Assembly (NCBI GenBank): GCA_963575745.1
Contig: CAUYUJ010021037.1
Coordinates: 105,001-169,000 of the forward strand
Source: Prorocentrum cordatum
Lineage: Eukaryota; Sar; Dinophyceae; Prorocentrales; Prorocentraceae
Direction: 5' to 3'
Length of the DNA: 64,000 nucleotides
Numbering within the stretch: the stretch's first letter is position 1; the number at the start of each line of letters is the position of its first letter. Below, one piece after another: positions 10,981 through 22,002 of this stretch. The position numbers were made by a program, and so were the translations under genes. The notes beneath the pieces are model-generated. The model had not been told where the DNA came from. It ran no database searches and was given only the letters and a program-made list of their open reading frames with translations.

Positions 10981-12330
10981 GCGTCGGTGCCCGCAGTTCT
11001 GCCCCCGACCGTCGGCGAGGCCGCGGGCCACGCACCGCCCCGCGGCGGGCCTCGCGCCCAGAGGCCGAGCCGCGCCCGGCCTGGGGGGGCTCCGGCTGTG
11101 CACGCACACGGGCCCTGGCCGGGCCCGTCCCTCGGTGGTTCAAATATGGGGTCCTGAGAGATGGGGTCCTAAGGTGAGCGTTTTGATATTCGGCGTTTCT
11201 ACATTGAGCGAATAGGGGGGAGGGGGGGGGTCTGGCTCTGGACCTCTGCTTAGCGCGACTGCTTGCGACAGTGCGTCCTATGAGGGGGACTCCTGCTCGA
11301 AACAGGCGCCGAAAACGGCCAAGATCCACTCCAAGGTGGGGGGGAGGGGGGGTGCGAGGGCCCGCGCCGATCGACAAAACAATTAATAAAAGAACGATCA
11401 CAGAAGGGGCCCAAGGGTGAAATTGCATTGTTTGAGGCACCTCGTCCTCAGGCCCAATCCCTCAGGGCCCCACCTTTGAGCCACCAGGTCCTGGCCTCCC
11501 GTGCGGGGGCACGGAGAGATCCATCCTGGGCCCAGGGCGGGCACGCAGCCAGGGTCGGCGGGGGTGTCTCGCTGGGGCGTGCACAGCCGGAAGCATGCTC
11601 AAGAAACGCATCGACTCAGGGATCTGGGCGGTGGACAAACCTCCCTCTGGTAAAACTCCCCTGTGCGAAAACGGCCTAGGACCGAAACCGACGGACCTGG
11701 ACCCGCAAAAATGGCAGCCGCGACGCCCTCTCGCGAACTGAAAACGGCCAATTCCTTAATCGGCGTGTCAGGGTTGGAGATCTGCCAACCTCCGAGAATC
11801 TGGGCCAGCTCCCCAGACGCTCATTAAGACAAGTCCGGGCCGTCAAGCTCTATTGTTGACGCTGGAGGGGCGAACGTGCTCAAGAAAAACTGGGCCAGCT
11901 TTTCGGCGAGTTGGTCACGAAACGCTGGCGAAGCTTTTCGGGAGGAGGTTTCTTGATCAGATGCTCGACCATAGTTGGCGCCCTCCGACTGCCCGAGCAC
12001 GGGCTCGCCAGCGAGGACGCCCCGCCAGCACTCCAGCGCGGCGGGGTCCTCGGCGCAGTCGGCGATGCTCTCGTGGAGCGCGGCGCGGAGCCTCGCGGCA
12101 AGCAGGGTCCTGCGGCGCAAGAATAGTAAAGGGGCCCAGGGACACATACAACCAAATGGACACAAATCCATAGATTCCCCATAATTCTCCCAAACATCCT
12201 GAGGTGTTGGGTCCTCGTTTTGACAAGACAGCGCCCGCGTCCTCTCCTCCCCTCCTCCTCTTCTCTCCTCCTCTACTCCTCTCCTCTCCTACTCTGGCCC
12301 CTCCATCGTCAGCATCGTGCCTCGGCTCTC
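10981..12330. other. no gene recognised
   Basis: GC-rich DNA with G runs (11,215-11,230 and 11,335-11,352). I find no domain, RNA gene or repeat with a clear partner in this window. Confidence 0.4.
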
Positions 12331-12575
12331 CGCATGCGCACCAATTCAGCAACCCCCCCACACGGTTCGTGGCCCCATAGGGAGCTCCACCGAAGGCCCC
12401 AGTTGCAGAATTCGCATGCGCCCGACGCCCCATTTGGCAAACCCCTCACACGGTTCGTGGCCCAATAGGGAGCTCCACCGACGGCCACAATGGCAGGGTC
12501 CGCATGCGCCCGACGCTTAATTTGGCACACCACTTACACGGTTCGTGGCCTCATGGGGAGCTCCTCCGAAGGCCG
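12331..12575 (+). repeat. 88-bp tandem repeat, about three copies
   Basis: The landmark CACGGTTCGTGGCC occurs at 12,361, 12,449 and 12,537, exactly 88 bp apart. Each unit also has CGCATGCGCCCGACGC or a variant before it and GGGAGCTCC-CCGA-GGCC after it. No coding role is seen. Confidence 0.85.
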
Positions 12576-13311
12576 TAAGGGAGTCTCAAGCGGGAACCCT
12601 AGATATATGAGTCCTCTAGCAAATTGTCGAAATCCTTTCGCTGGCCCCCCATCCTTTGTCTTACCTGCCTCAGCTGCATATGGTTGGGCCCTTCGTCAGG
12701 CTAATAGAATTGTTTTGGGATTTTCGTATGCCAGTCGACATCCGATATTTCCCACCGACTCATGCAAATTGGCGATTCTTTATGCCTGTGTGTTTTTCCC
12801 TCCCGAAGGAGGGGGGGGCCACGGGCGAGTCTCGCAGGAAGGACCGCGGGCTGCCCTGTTTTTTGTAGGCAATGGGGATACTTCCAGATACTTTGGGGGG
12901 GAACCTGCATTAGGAGGGCCGACGGCAATCGAGATACTCCTGAAGGGGTCCAAGCCTTTCCGGACGACAAATTGTAGGCCACGCCCAGACCAGCAATGAA
13001 GGGGCGGCCTTCTGTCCAGACCCCCTGGAACCTCCAAGACAGCTCCGAGCAGGGCCCCAAAAACATCACACCCCCTTGTGAAATCCAGAGTAGGGGGTCG
13101 GTTTTGCAGATGTCTCGGGCAAAACCACGTACAGGTTCAGGGACAGCAAAAGCCCGAAGACCTCAGTCAGGCAATGGATCCATGGTGATATTCGTTTCAC
13201 GGGTTGTGCGGTGTTTAACTGCGCATCCCTTGTGCCCCAACCTGCGATCGGTTCAACGATACTGACCCGCCTGTCGCTGGGAAAGAAAACAAACGAAAAA
13301 CACTCCGGCTG
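12576..13311. other. no gene recognised
   Basis: Mixed sequence with short frames on both strands, none recognisable. Confidence 0.4.
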
Positions 13312-13375
13312 AGAGGCGGTCGGCGGCTTTCGGCCTCCGGGGGCCCTCGCTGGGCCCCAGGGCCGTGCAATAACA
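13312..13375 (-). repeat. dispersed repeat family C, partial, reverse
   Basis: TTTCGGCCTCCGGGGGCCCTCGC followed by GGGCC-AGGGCCGTG is the complement of the family C right half. Confidence 0.5.
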
Positions 13376-13399
13376 ACTACCGAGGTGAATAACACGGGA

Positions 13400-13660
13400 T
13401 CTGATATGCCGGCCCATATGCCAAGCTTCTTGGGGAATCGAATGTACCAAAAGTTTGGGGCGCACCCTTGGGATACATGTAGGATGGGGGAGCGTCCATC
13501 CTCGAGAAGGGCTCGAACGAACAGCCCCCCTTGGGGTGCATCCCAAGGTTTCCCCGTTTTGTTGGAACGGCCACCCTTTTCGAGCAGAACCTGGGGATCG
13601 TGGGAGAAAAATCGAACGCGTGTGAAAAACTGGTCCTGGGGAGGGGGTCTAAACCTCTTG
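13400..13660 (+). repeat. dispersed repeat family D, copy 1
   Basis: It shares a series of blocks with 15,405-15,620: a GGGGGAGCGTCCATCCTCGA block, then CGAA-AGCCCCCCTTGGG, then a GTATCC/GCATCC-AAGGTTTCCCC block, and TTTTCGAGCAGA-CTGGGGAT. No function is known. Confidence 0.6.
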
Positions 13661-13892
13661 GGCATCGACATTGCGAATACCATAAAAAAACACGACGATT
13701 GGAGATCTGGGGCTTCCGCTGGCGCTGTCCCCCCCCAACGGGATCGCTCCCTGAGGTCGACGTTCGCGGAACGACCCGACGAAAATTTCCCACCGTTCGA
13801 ACAAGGAATAAGTCGACCACTATCCCAAACTTTGGGAGGTTTCCAAATGGACCCGAACTTTTTGGTCCGACCCTACGCTGAGGGCCCGTTGT

Positions 13893-13913
13893 CTTGAGCC
13901 AAACGGCGTCGGT
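13893..13913 (-). other. possible degenerate spliced-leader relic
   Basis: The minus strand reads CCGACGCCGTTTGGCTCAAG. It keeps the last 11 bases of the dinoflagellate spliced leader (TTTGGCTCAAG) and most of the first half, with small indels. It is shorter and less exact than the copies at 28.5 and 62.5 kb, so chance similarity is possible. Confidence 0.35.
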
Positions 13914-15404
13914 AACCGAACACCGTTTGGAAGCAAGGCATGGGGGGGGACATTTCGTTAACACACGTTCGAGCAAACGACATGCGATTGCTACCTCCTT
14001 GCGCGCGCTGGCTAAATGAAGTCGCGCACGGGGTCATAGCAGCATCAAGACTGCAAGGGTATGATACACAAAATGTAGGTTAAAACTGGGTCGGGCTTCC
14101 GGTATACACACGGGGTCCGGATAGAGTACATTCCATAACACCGCATGACCTCGCACATTGAAACAGCGGCACGGGCAACTGGCCAACAAAGTGTGGCTCT
14201 TTTTGTTGCCGGATGTGTCGCGGACGCGCGACGAGAAGAAGCAAAGAGGGAAGGGAGGGGAGGGGAGGGAGGGAACAGGGGGGGGGGAAAGAGAGGGAGA
14301 TACAAAAGGGCTGGTGCATCCAGACCCGCCCACCTCGCCAGGCAAGAATACACAAAGTGAAACAACAACGAATTAGCACCACCTCGAATCGAAAGTGCGT
14401 GTGAGAGCAGCGTCCCCTGCAGCCCCTATCTTGCAACACTGCTCCAGAGCGTCATTTACCACCCTGGCAGTCGGCGTAGGTTTGCCGCGAAACTAGTTCG
14501 AAGCCAGGACGTACGTTGCGAGAGTTTGGAGCGAAAGGGTTGCGTCTTCTGCATGCCCCACGCATGCACAACAAGCTGTCCAGGCTAATTTCTGCGAGCC
14601 GCAGAAACTCTGTTCTTAGCCTGGCAACGACGGGGCAACACGCGTAATGTTCAATGCAGTCGCGAGCAGTGCACGAGCAACCGAAGCAGCACGCCCTGTC
14701 TTCTCGAAATATTCTCGCGGTGCACCAGCCGTTCCACTGGGCCCTGAAAACCGCGGATGTGACCCGCGGAGGAGTGAGCGTGCGGAGCCGGGTAAAAGAA
14801 GCAGGCGCCCGCCTGGCCAGAGTGAAGCCATCCACCTGGCAAGCTTATGCCCGAAGCGGGCGTCCACCTGCAGCCGCCTGCTCGGGTGCGCGCGGAGCGC
14901 TACGTACAGCTTCTCTCTCTCTCTTTCTCTCTCTGCAGGGCAGCAGGACCGATGCGGATCAGGTCCTGGTCAACGGCTCTCTCCAAATCGGAAGCGGCAT
15001 GTGAAACGTACCATTTCCTCCATTTTGCGGCTGTCGCCAGTCAGAGATGAGCGAAATGCGTCTACTGCGCTGCCAAAGAACATCAACATTTAACTACCGG
15101 CACTCCGCCAACCAACCGGGCCCGACGACAGCCGAGCGAGGGAAAACGCCTCATTAGCGAGGACAGCTGCACTCGGGTTACAGAGCTGCCAAACATATGA
15201 AAGACATGTGACAACGAATGTGTTTTAAACCCGCGCGCTAAAATGCAATCCAAGCCCACATTCCGCCCACTCGCTGACTCGTTTTGCGTACTTGGCAAGG
15301 ACTTTCGCCCAAGTGGCCTCGGAACGACCAGGCCCCACCTCAAGGCCATGGTACGTGGCACTGGTTGCAACATGAGGGTGGAACCATTCGGGCATCATGT
15401 CCTG
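13914..15404. other. no gene recognised; one splice-acceptor-like tract
   Basis: Mixed sequence. The one notable site is a CT-rich tract at 14,911-14,934 followed by GCAG at 14,935-14,938 on the plus strand, which looks like an intron 3' end or trans-splice acceptor. I cannot identify an exon after it. Confidence 0.3.
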
Positions 15405-15620
15405 CACGCTGCGTCAGAATCTGGGCTCCGAATCTGCGCCGAAATGGACCAGAAATCGCGGCCCCAACCCGGATGGGGGGCGTCCACCCTCGATACAGGT
15501 GCGTCCGAATAGCCCCCTTTGGGTGTATCCGAAGGTTTCCCCTTTTCTCTGAACGGCAAAACTTTTCAAGCGGAGCTCGGGGATTCGGTGAGAAAATCGC
15601 CTTGGAGGCTCAGCGACCGA
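15405..15620 (+). repeat. dispersed repeat family D, copy 2
   Basis: This is the partner of 13,400-13,660 with the same order of blocks: a GGGGGGCGTCCACCCTCGAT block, GTCCGAATAGCCCCCTTTGGG, GTATCCGAAGGTTTCCCC and a GAGCTCGGGGATTCG block. Confidence 0.6.
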
Positions 15621-15699
15621 ATCGCACAAAGATCCCATCGGGCCTCGCAGGGGAGCTCCGAGTCGCAGAGCTCTGGCGTCGCGATGTGTCAGCAGCGTG

Positions 15700-15800
15700 G
15701 AGCCCCGAGGACCTCCACCCCTTCCCTGGAGGCCGGCCTTTTCTCCCGAGCCGGTTTTGACGGTCCCGCCTGGGGTCTGGTGAGGGCCCCCAGGTCGGGG
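15700..15800 (+). repeat. dispersed repeat family C, copy 3
   Basis: GGACCTCCACCCCTTCCCTGG, then GCCGGTTTTGACGGTCCC and GGTGAGGGCCCCCAGGTCGG follow the family order. Confidence 0.55.
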
Positions 15801-16640
15801 GGGGAACAAAGGTGGGGTTGGGGCAAAGGTGGGATCGGAAGGACAATCGCTCCGAACGGCCCCTGGGAGAAGGAAACGCGCTAAACAGGAGCATGCAGCT
15901 GGGCCCGTTCCCCAGCCCCACCTTGGGATAACCCTCCCTCTACGAGACCCCGACCAGGGGCCGAAAATTGGCGCGCAAACCTCCCGTCGGGCCCGGCGTC
16001 GCAACGAACGATAGGTCGAGGGCGTCGCCCAGGGAGCCTGTCTACACTCGGGGGCCGCGACGCTGCGAGGACGGGCCGCGGGCTGAGCGGTGGGCTGGGC
16101 CAGAGAGCGAGTGGGTGCGGTGCGACAGACCGCCCCTGGACAAAAGAAGCACGGGCTTCGAGGCCGACTCCTTCACATCTTGGGCTGCGCAGGCGCAGGC
16201 AACGCGAGGGCAGGACGAAGACGCATTCGGAGGGGGGCGCCCCGGGACTCTCTGAGAGCAGGCGCGGGCCTGGAAACTGCCTTGGGCGCCGCGGCCTTTC
16301 TATCAAACACCCCGGAACGCTCCGAGAGCGCTCCGGCATGCTCTTCTGGATAGGTGTCCCCTCGTCCCCAGGCACGGCAGCAGAGGAGGTGCGGGGACCC
16401 TGGCAGAAGCAACCGCAACGTTGCCCGTTACCCGTCCAGGGGCGGCCAAGAGCCGCTGGGCACGGCGGCGAGTGCTGCATGGGGCAGCGGCCACCGCCAC
16501 AGCACGGGGGCACCAGGCCCCGCGCAAACTCGCGAACCGACTACTTCGGCCACGCCTTTTAACCATCACTACCGCCACCACCGGGTTGTATCGCTATCAG
16601 GATCACATGCCCAAACTGAGGTACCTGATCTGAGAAAAGC
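15801..16640. other. no gene recognised
   Basis: GC-rich mixed sequence. Frames on both strands are rich in Arg, Pro, Ala and Gly and show no domain. Confidence 0.4.
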
Positions 16641-16800
16641 GCATAAACGTTGAAGGGTTCATGCAGATCCTTGGATCGGCGCTGGTCTGCCCTGGCGGTG
16701 CTTCCTGAGCCGCCCCTGACGCGCTCCGCGCACCAGGGAGGGGGGCCCAACGCCGATCCAAGAATTCCGCGCGGATCGTTGAGTGGGTACATGTTTGTTC
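16641..16800 (-). mobile_element. inverted-repeat element family A, copy 2
   Basis: Read on the minus strand it matches copy 1 block by block: GATCCGCGCGGAATTCTTGG, the TGCGCGGAGCGCG hairpin, then CCAGCGCCGATCC. The outer GCATAAACGTT and its partner ACATGTTTGTTC mark the ends. Confidence 0.7.
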
Positions 16801-17054
16801 AGATATTTCGAACGTACCACCACAGACGCAAACATAGACACAAACGCAGACTTTTTTCTCCAGCGGTGAGGTGGCGGCACCCTCGCGAGTACTAAGCCGA
16901 GGCACGCTAGGTCGGACTCCACCTGGTGTAACACGTGGGTGTTACCAGGTGGGCAACCGCATGCAGCACAAGGCGTGCAGAATGGCAGCGTGCACGCAGG
17001 AGACGCAGAAATTAGACGCAAACGCATGCGCACTTACTCTTTCCTCCGCAGGTC

Positions 17055-17291
17055 TTCCTCCGCCTCCTCCTCCTCCTCCTCCTCCTCCTTCTCAGCCTCC
17101 ACCTCCTCCTCCTCCTCCTCCTCCTCCTCCATTTCCTCCTCTTCCATCTCCTCCTCCTCCGTCCTCCTCATCCTCCTGACGCTGACGCTGCGGGCCACAT
17201 GCGGTCTCTCCGCGGAGCCCCCGTTCCTCCTCCTCCTCCTCCTCCTACTCCTCCTCCTCCTCCTCCTCCTCCTCCTCCTCCTCCTCCTCCT
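17055..17291. repeat. two (TCC)n tracts
   Basis: TCC triplets at about 17,055-17,175 and 17,225-17,291, with 50 bp of mixed sequence between. Ser/Leu frames here are artefacts. Confidence 0.85.
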
Positions 17292-17935
17292 CGCGCAGAG
17301 GTCGGAGCTGTCCTGTGCAGCCCGCCCAGATTCGGCAAGGCGTGCAGGGCATGGGAGACAAGGTGAGACGGGCGCGCAAGAAGCGAGCGAGCGCGGAGAG
17401 ACCCCAGGCGCGGGCCTACCGCGCGCCCGTTGTGGGCCTGTTCGACCACGCAGGAGGCGGCCTCGACGGGGCATCCCCTGGAGACGTGCCCGCTCACAGG
17501 CGCATTCCTCCTCCAGCGAGGTGGAGAAAAACTGATTGAAGACGTCTGCGTGACTTTCCAAATTGACCAGGTCTCGCTGTCTCGCTGCTCCCGAAGTCTC
17601 CCCAAGACACTTCCCCCTGCCCCCCATGCCAGGTCTTCGACTGGCCGCCAGACCCGCCCAGGTCCTGTAGGACAGGGACAGGCACGCGAGGGCCCCGGAG
17701 ATCGCGGCGCCCAGCGCCTGCGTCGGGCCCGGCCCCCCGACGTCATGACTTGTTCATAATGTCGACCTCCTCCTCCTCCTCCTGCTGCTTCTGCTGCTGC
17801 CGCGACCCCAGCACCCGTCCACCATTGGGACGGATGTCCACTGGCGTCAGGCGTGTGAGGATAGCTCATGCGCGCCAGGCCGAGCAAATTAACCACAGTG
17901 CTCTCAAAAAACCGCTCTCCACGGGTGTGTGTTCC

Positions 17936-18049
17936 TCCTCCTCCTCCTCCTCCTCCTCCTCCTCCTCCTCCTCCGCCTCCTCCTCCTCCTCCTCCTCCTC
18001 CTCCTCCTCCTCCTCCTCCTCCTCCTCCTCCTCCTCCTCCTCCTCTTCC
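17936..18049. repeat. (TCC)n tract
   Basis: More than 30 nearly perfect TCC triplets with one CGC interruption. The minus strand gives poly-Gly or poly-Glu by frame, an artefact. Confidence 0.9.
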
Positions 18050-18055
18050 TCCCCC

Positions 18056-18190
18056 AGAACTCTTGACCCATTCCCCTGGGACAGGGTCTTCAGAATGAGT
18101 CGCTTCTAGACGGCCCTGAGGCCCGGCGAGGCCCTCAGAAGCCGAATATCTATATATATATATATATATATACACATACATACACACAAA
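18056..18190 (+). repeat. family C copy 4 followed by a (TA)n/(CA)n microsatellite
   Basis: AACTCTTGACCCATTCCCCTGG, then GACGGCCCTGAGGCCCGGCG and CCCTCAGAAGCCGAAT are family C blocks. They are followed by about nine TA repeats (18,152-18,171) and short CA-rich repeats to about 18,190. Confidence 0.6.
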
Positions 18191-18582
18191 AAAACGTCCG
18201 TCCCCCGAGATCCGACGTCTCCGAACAGTGCAGCATTGTAAAAAAACACGGCCAGAGCCCCAGGCTCCAACTCTCTACGTCACTCTTCGGGCCAGATCCG
18301 TGTGTGAGGGACCCAGGGCCCGAGACCCGGCGAAAACGCCCGTGGTGGAGCCAATCGCCACGCCAGGATCCCAGGGCACAACAAAGGAGCACCCGTCGTA
18401 CACTCTGCACGCCGCGAGCGGCGGGCGGGGCAGGCCTCTGCGCCAGCAGGGCCCGCCAGCGCGAGGGCGTCCGCGCGGACGTGGAGCTCCAGCGCCCCCG
18501 GGGCGCTGCCGCCGGGGGCCCCAGCGGCGGCGCGCTCCATGGCGGCCGCGGGCGCCCGCGCCCGCGCGAGCCGCCACTGCTC

Positions 18583-18826
18583 GCCGTCCTCGTCCTCGTC
18601 GTCCCCGTCGTCCTCGTCCTCGGCGTTCTCGTCCTGGTCCTCGTTATCCTCGTCCACGTCGTCCTCGTCCTCGTCGTCCTCGTCCTCGTCGTCCTCGTCG
18701 TCCTCGTCCTCGTCCTCGTCGTCCTCGTCCTCGTCGTCCTCGTCCTCGTCGTCCTCGTCCTCGGCGTCCTCGTCGTCCTCGTTCTCGTCGTCCTCGTCCT
18801 CGTCGTCCTCGTCCTCGTCGTCGCGT
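18583..18826. repeat. (TCC/TCG)n tract
   Basis: A regular mix of CTCGTC and GTCCTC hexamers over about 245 bp. The minus strand can read almost only Asp and Glu, a plus frame Ser. Treated as a microsatellite. Confidence 0.85.
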
Positions 18827-18920
18827 CGTGAAGACATCCCGACTGGGGGGGGCTTTGGGTCATACTCGGCCTCTGCCTGGGGCGGGCGCTTGGGCTGCCG
18901 AGGGGGAGGGGGGCGCACCA

Positions 18921-19127
18921 GTAGATGCCAAAATGGGCGATCTCTCTGGCCCAGCCTAGCTAATAGGTGGGTACAGCTGCCCCAGGTGGCTTCGGGGGTA
19001 GGTGGCCCCGTTGAGAGGACGGGGGCCACGTGGCCCAGATCGAAAACCCTCCTGAGCCGCTTGGGGCATTGACAGCCCACTTATGAACTAGGTTAGGCTA
19101 GACATGATAATCCACCTTGGCATCCAC
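18921..19127 (+). mobile_element. inverted-repeat element family K, copy 1
   Basis: The left end GTAGATGCCAAAATGGGCG...CTGGCCCAGCCTAG pairs with the right end, whose complement is GTGGATGCCAAGGTGG...TCTAGCCTAACCTAG. A weaker inner pair is built on CCCCAGGTGGCTTCGGGG and GCTTGGGGCA. A second copy is at 41,270-41,461. No coding frame is convincing. Confidence 0.6.
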
Positions 19128-19697
19128 TTAGAAAGCCCCTATCCCCTTAGCAGCCTTAGCACCCCCCGCGCCCCGGCCACTGAGTATGCCAAAATGAGAA
19201 TAGGTATCCATGACACCGGGTTCTGCATCGGGCTTTGTCGAGGTGGCACCAAGCTTTGTCGGGCTTGGTCGGGCTTTGCCGGCACCCCCTCCACCACGCC
19301 CCGCCCACAGGGCCAAGACCACAGTGAAGGGGGCATGGTGCGATACATGATATATGCTGCAAATCTCACCAGCCCCACCAGTTGTCTACTCTCTGCCAAA
19401 GCTCCCTCCTTCCCCTGTTCGGGGGAGGGGCTTACCCATCCCCCTACCCCATCCCCTGGGCCTGGGAGGGGGGGTGGACAGAGCGGTCAGATCGTCCAAG
19501 ATGGGCCTCAGAGACCCCAAGATGGCAACCAAAGCTCAGGATACCTCAAGATAGCCAAGGACATACCTCCAGGAGGACAAAGACAGCCCCAAGACGATTC
19601 TAAGGGCCCTCCGAACCGCCCAAGGAAGCACCCAAGAAGCCAGAACCCTTCAAAAACATAAGGATCATCTATGGTTGTTGTTTTCTACCCTTTTCGC

Positions 19698-20178
19698 TTC
19701 CGGTGGGGTTTTGGGACCTCAAGCTGGCCCAAGTATTGCCCAAGAGAGCCCCAAGAGGAGCCAAAGAGGGCCCCAAGAGGGCCCCAAGAGCGCCCAAGAG
19801 CGCCCTAAGAGCGCCCCAAGAGTGCCCCAAGACGCCTTGTTTGAGGCTCCAGGGGGGGGGGGGGGGGGGGCGAATTAACTACCCGACCTTTTTTGAGCCA
19901 TGGGGGCCAAGACGGCCCCACAAGGCCTCCCAGACTCCCGCACAGGAGCCCCAAGACACCCCCAAAGAGCCGCCAAAGGGCCTGAAGAGGAAACACCAAA
20001 GGGCAGTCAAGGTTTTTGCGTTCTCGCCTGTTCGCTTCCGATGGCATTCCGAGGCCTCAAGATGGCTCGGACTGCAGGCTATAGCAGGGTCTTTGGAGGG
20101 TCATTGCAGGGTCGTTGCAAGGGGTCTTTGCAGGGTCGTTGCGAGGGGTCTTTGCAGGGTCGTTGCAAGGGAGTTTTC
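19698..20178 (+). repeat. tandem minisatellites and a 325-bp spaced duplication
   Basis: A block with TTCGCTTCCGGTGG...CCTCAAGCTGGC at about 19,697-19,731 recurs as TTCGCTTCCGATGG...CCTCAAGATGGC at about 20,032-20,066. Between them are short CCAAGAG(C/G)GC repeats (19,728-19,840) and a run of about 20 G near 19,851-19,870. A perfect-period 24-bp repeat starting CAGGGTCGTTGC occurs at 20,107, 20,131 and 20,155. The repeated Pro/Lys/Arg/Gln peptides in plus frames follow from these repeats. Confidence 0.7.
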
Positions 20179-20502
20179 AATGGGCGGCTTCCAAAAGGCT
20201 CGCGGAGCGAAAGCTCTACGACGGTTTCCTTGTTGACTCGTCGATGTCGTCGTCACCTTCATCGTCGTCTCCGTATTCCTCCCCCAACCATCTACTGGTT
20301 CATCCTCTGCTTCCTCATTCCTCCTTCCGTTGCCCAATAATGAATCCCCGCCCCGAGAGTGTTGCAATATAACTCCAAGAGGGACCCCAGAAGACCCAAA
20401 TGAAGCCGCCGCGCCATGAGGACATTCGTTCAAGTAGTCAACAAATGCTCCCGCCGTTTCAGCTCCCCTGAAACACTTTCCAAGATGGTTGTTCCGCTGC
20501 AT
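20101..20502 (-). CDS. hypothetical protein of 133 aa, weak candidate
   Basis: The frame begins at ATG 20,502 and stops at 20,101. The first ~60 residues have mixed composition with Cys, His, Asn and Tyr. After that it runs into low-complexity Thr/Ser and, at the C-terminus, three copies of an ATTLQRPL repeat coded by the 24-bp minisatellite. About 57 bp upstream lies motif I copy 1 (20,559-20,594), a sequence that also lies just upstream of other minus-strand frames in this window. I recognise no family. It may be a chance frame. Confidence 0.25.
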   Translation of the reverse strand: MQRNNHLGKCFRGAETAGAFVDYLNECPHGAAASFGSSGVPLGVILQHSRGGDSLLGNGRRNEEAEDEPVDGWGRNTETTMKVTTTSTSQQGNRRRAFAPRAFWKPPIENSLATTLQRPLATTLQRPLATTLQ

Positions 20503-20558
20503 GCTTCTACACCTCCCTGATCAAGGTTACTCGCCTGGCGATATGTTTCTGGATGGGC

Positions 20559-20594
20559 TGGCGGTGATACTTTTTTGATTGGCGGCTCCAAGGA
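20559..20594 (-). promoter_or_regulatory. conserved motif I, copy 1
   Basis: On the plus strand it reads GGCGGTGATACTTTTTTGAT followed by a GGCGGCTCCAAGG block. The same pattern occurs at 57.13, 57.61, 62.50 and 62.61 kb, with partial copies at 20,645 and 62,667. The T run recalls the TTTT-type core promoter proposed for dinoflagellates (inference). Confidence 0.35.
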
Positions 20595-20987
20595 AAAGTC
20601 CAGGAAGCGGGGCAAGCACATCTGGGGCACAGGCGAGATAACGCTGGCGGTGATACGAGGATCGTTAAGAATTGTAAATGACAGCGCGGCATTTTGGAGC
20701 GGACCACGCCTTCTTGGAAGTGGCTGGGGAATCCGAACTGGTTGGGGCCCCAGAAAATCGGTCAGGAGGGGGGATAAGGAAAAATCCGCTCAAAATCCGA
20801 TCCAGGACCCCTTCCAGGATCCACCTGGTGCAATGTTTCACCTCGGGTCCGATGTTGACGGTCCTGGGGCCCCCCCCTGAGGCCGAGAAAGGCAAGAAAC
20901 CTTCCCGAACCCAGCGCCTCGAACCTGCCCGCCCGTCCTGCTCGCTGGAACCAATGCTGATCCACCTTGGACCCTCAGCCGGCTCTA

Positions 20988-21067
20988 ACCACCATCATCA
21001 TCAAAAATATAAGCATCATCAAACACATCAGCAACACCATCAACAACAACAGCAGCAGCAGCAACAA

Positions 21068-21105
<38 letters not shown>

Positions 21106-21165
21106 ACAACATCATCATCATCAGCATCATCAGCATCATCATCAGCACCATCGGCACCCTCAAGA
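20988..21165. repeat. (CAT)n and (CAA/CAG)n microsatellite
   Basis: CAT triplets at both ends flank about 60 bp of CAA/CAG. The plus frame reads a poly-Gln/poly-His stretch, probably an artefact. Confidence 0.85.
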
Positions 21166-21274
21166 CCACCCAGTGCCCCCCACCACTACAGTCAACCCCT
21201 GATAATAAGGATGCACCTGAAAGATGCAAGTTATTCGGGCGAGGCTGGCCTGCGAGGGTCGCGAAGGAGGGGCC

Positions 21275-21335
21275 GAAGGGGTAAGGATGCAAGGGCACCC
21301 TCGGGAATGCTGCCCATCCTTGCCATGCGGGTTGA
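21275..21335 (+). repeat. dispersed repeat family J, copy 2
   Basis: AAGGATGCAAGGGCACCC, TCGGGAATGCTGCC and GCGGGTTGACTGTACC match the stretch ending near 2,955. Confidence 0.5.
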
Positions 21336-21671
21336 CTGTACCCTACACAGCATCAGCACCCTCGCCGGGCCGCGAGCCGCCCAGAGGGCGGCACACGGCC
21401 GCCGAGCCGCGGGCCGCGCTCTTTGTGCCTCCGAAGGGGCGCGCGCAGCGGGGCCTTCGCGGCCGGCGCCCCGCGCGCGGCGGGGCCCTCGCGGCGGCGA
21501 GGCTCACCAGCCCCAGCCGCGCTCCGCGGAGCCCCTGCCGCCCGGGGAGGCGCGGCCGCCCTCGGGGCCCCGGCCGCCGGGGGGGGCCCAGCCGCCGTCG
21601 TAGCCCTCGAGGGAGGGGCGGGGAGGCCGACGCAGGCCCAGGAGCGGCATGGGCAGCTTCGGAGGGGCAGG

Positions 21672-21962
21672 GGAGGAGGAGGAGGAGGAGGAGGAGGAGG
21701 AGGAGGAGGAGGAGGAGGAGGAGGAGGAGGAGGAGGAGGAGGAGGGGAGGAGGAGGAGGAGGAGGAGGAGCAGAGAAGTGGGAGCAGGAGGAGGAGGAGG
21801 AGGAGGAGGAGGAGGAGGAGGAGGAGGAGGGACGAGGAGGAGGACGAGGAGGAGGGGGGGGGGAAGCGGAGGAGCAGAGAAGGGAGGAGGAGGAGGAGAG
21901 AGGAGGAGGAGGAGGACGGGGAGGAGGGGGGAGGCGGAGGAGCAGGAGGAGGAGGAGGAGGA
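21672..21962. repeat. (GGA)n tract at the 3' border of LINE element 1
   Basis: About 290 bp of GGA triplets with GAGG and AGAG variants. Read on the minus strand it is (TCC)n, directly after the last unique bases of LINE element 1. Confidence 0.9.
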
Positions 21963-22002
21963 TCATGCTGGATCATGCTGCGATGCCACCCACGTGGCCA
22001 GT

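Noticed and set aside
12331-12575. CRISPR array
   Set aside because: Three head-to-tail 88-bp units without distinct spacers, in a eukaryotic setting.
19703-19728. TTTTGG...CTCAAG as a spliced-leader relic
   Set aside because: It needs a 3-bp insertion and several changes, and its partner at 20,032 does not resemble the leader.
21040-21110. Poly-Gln protein
   Set aside because: CAA/CAG repeat between CAT blocks with no conserved flanking coding sequence.
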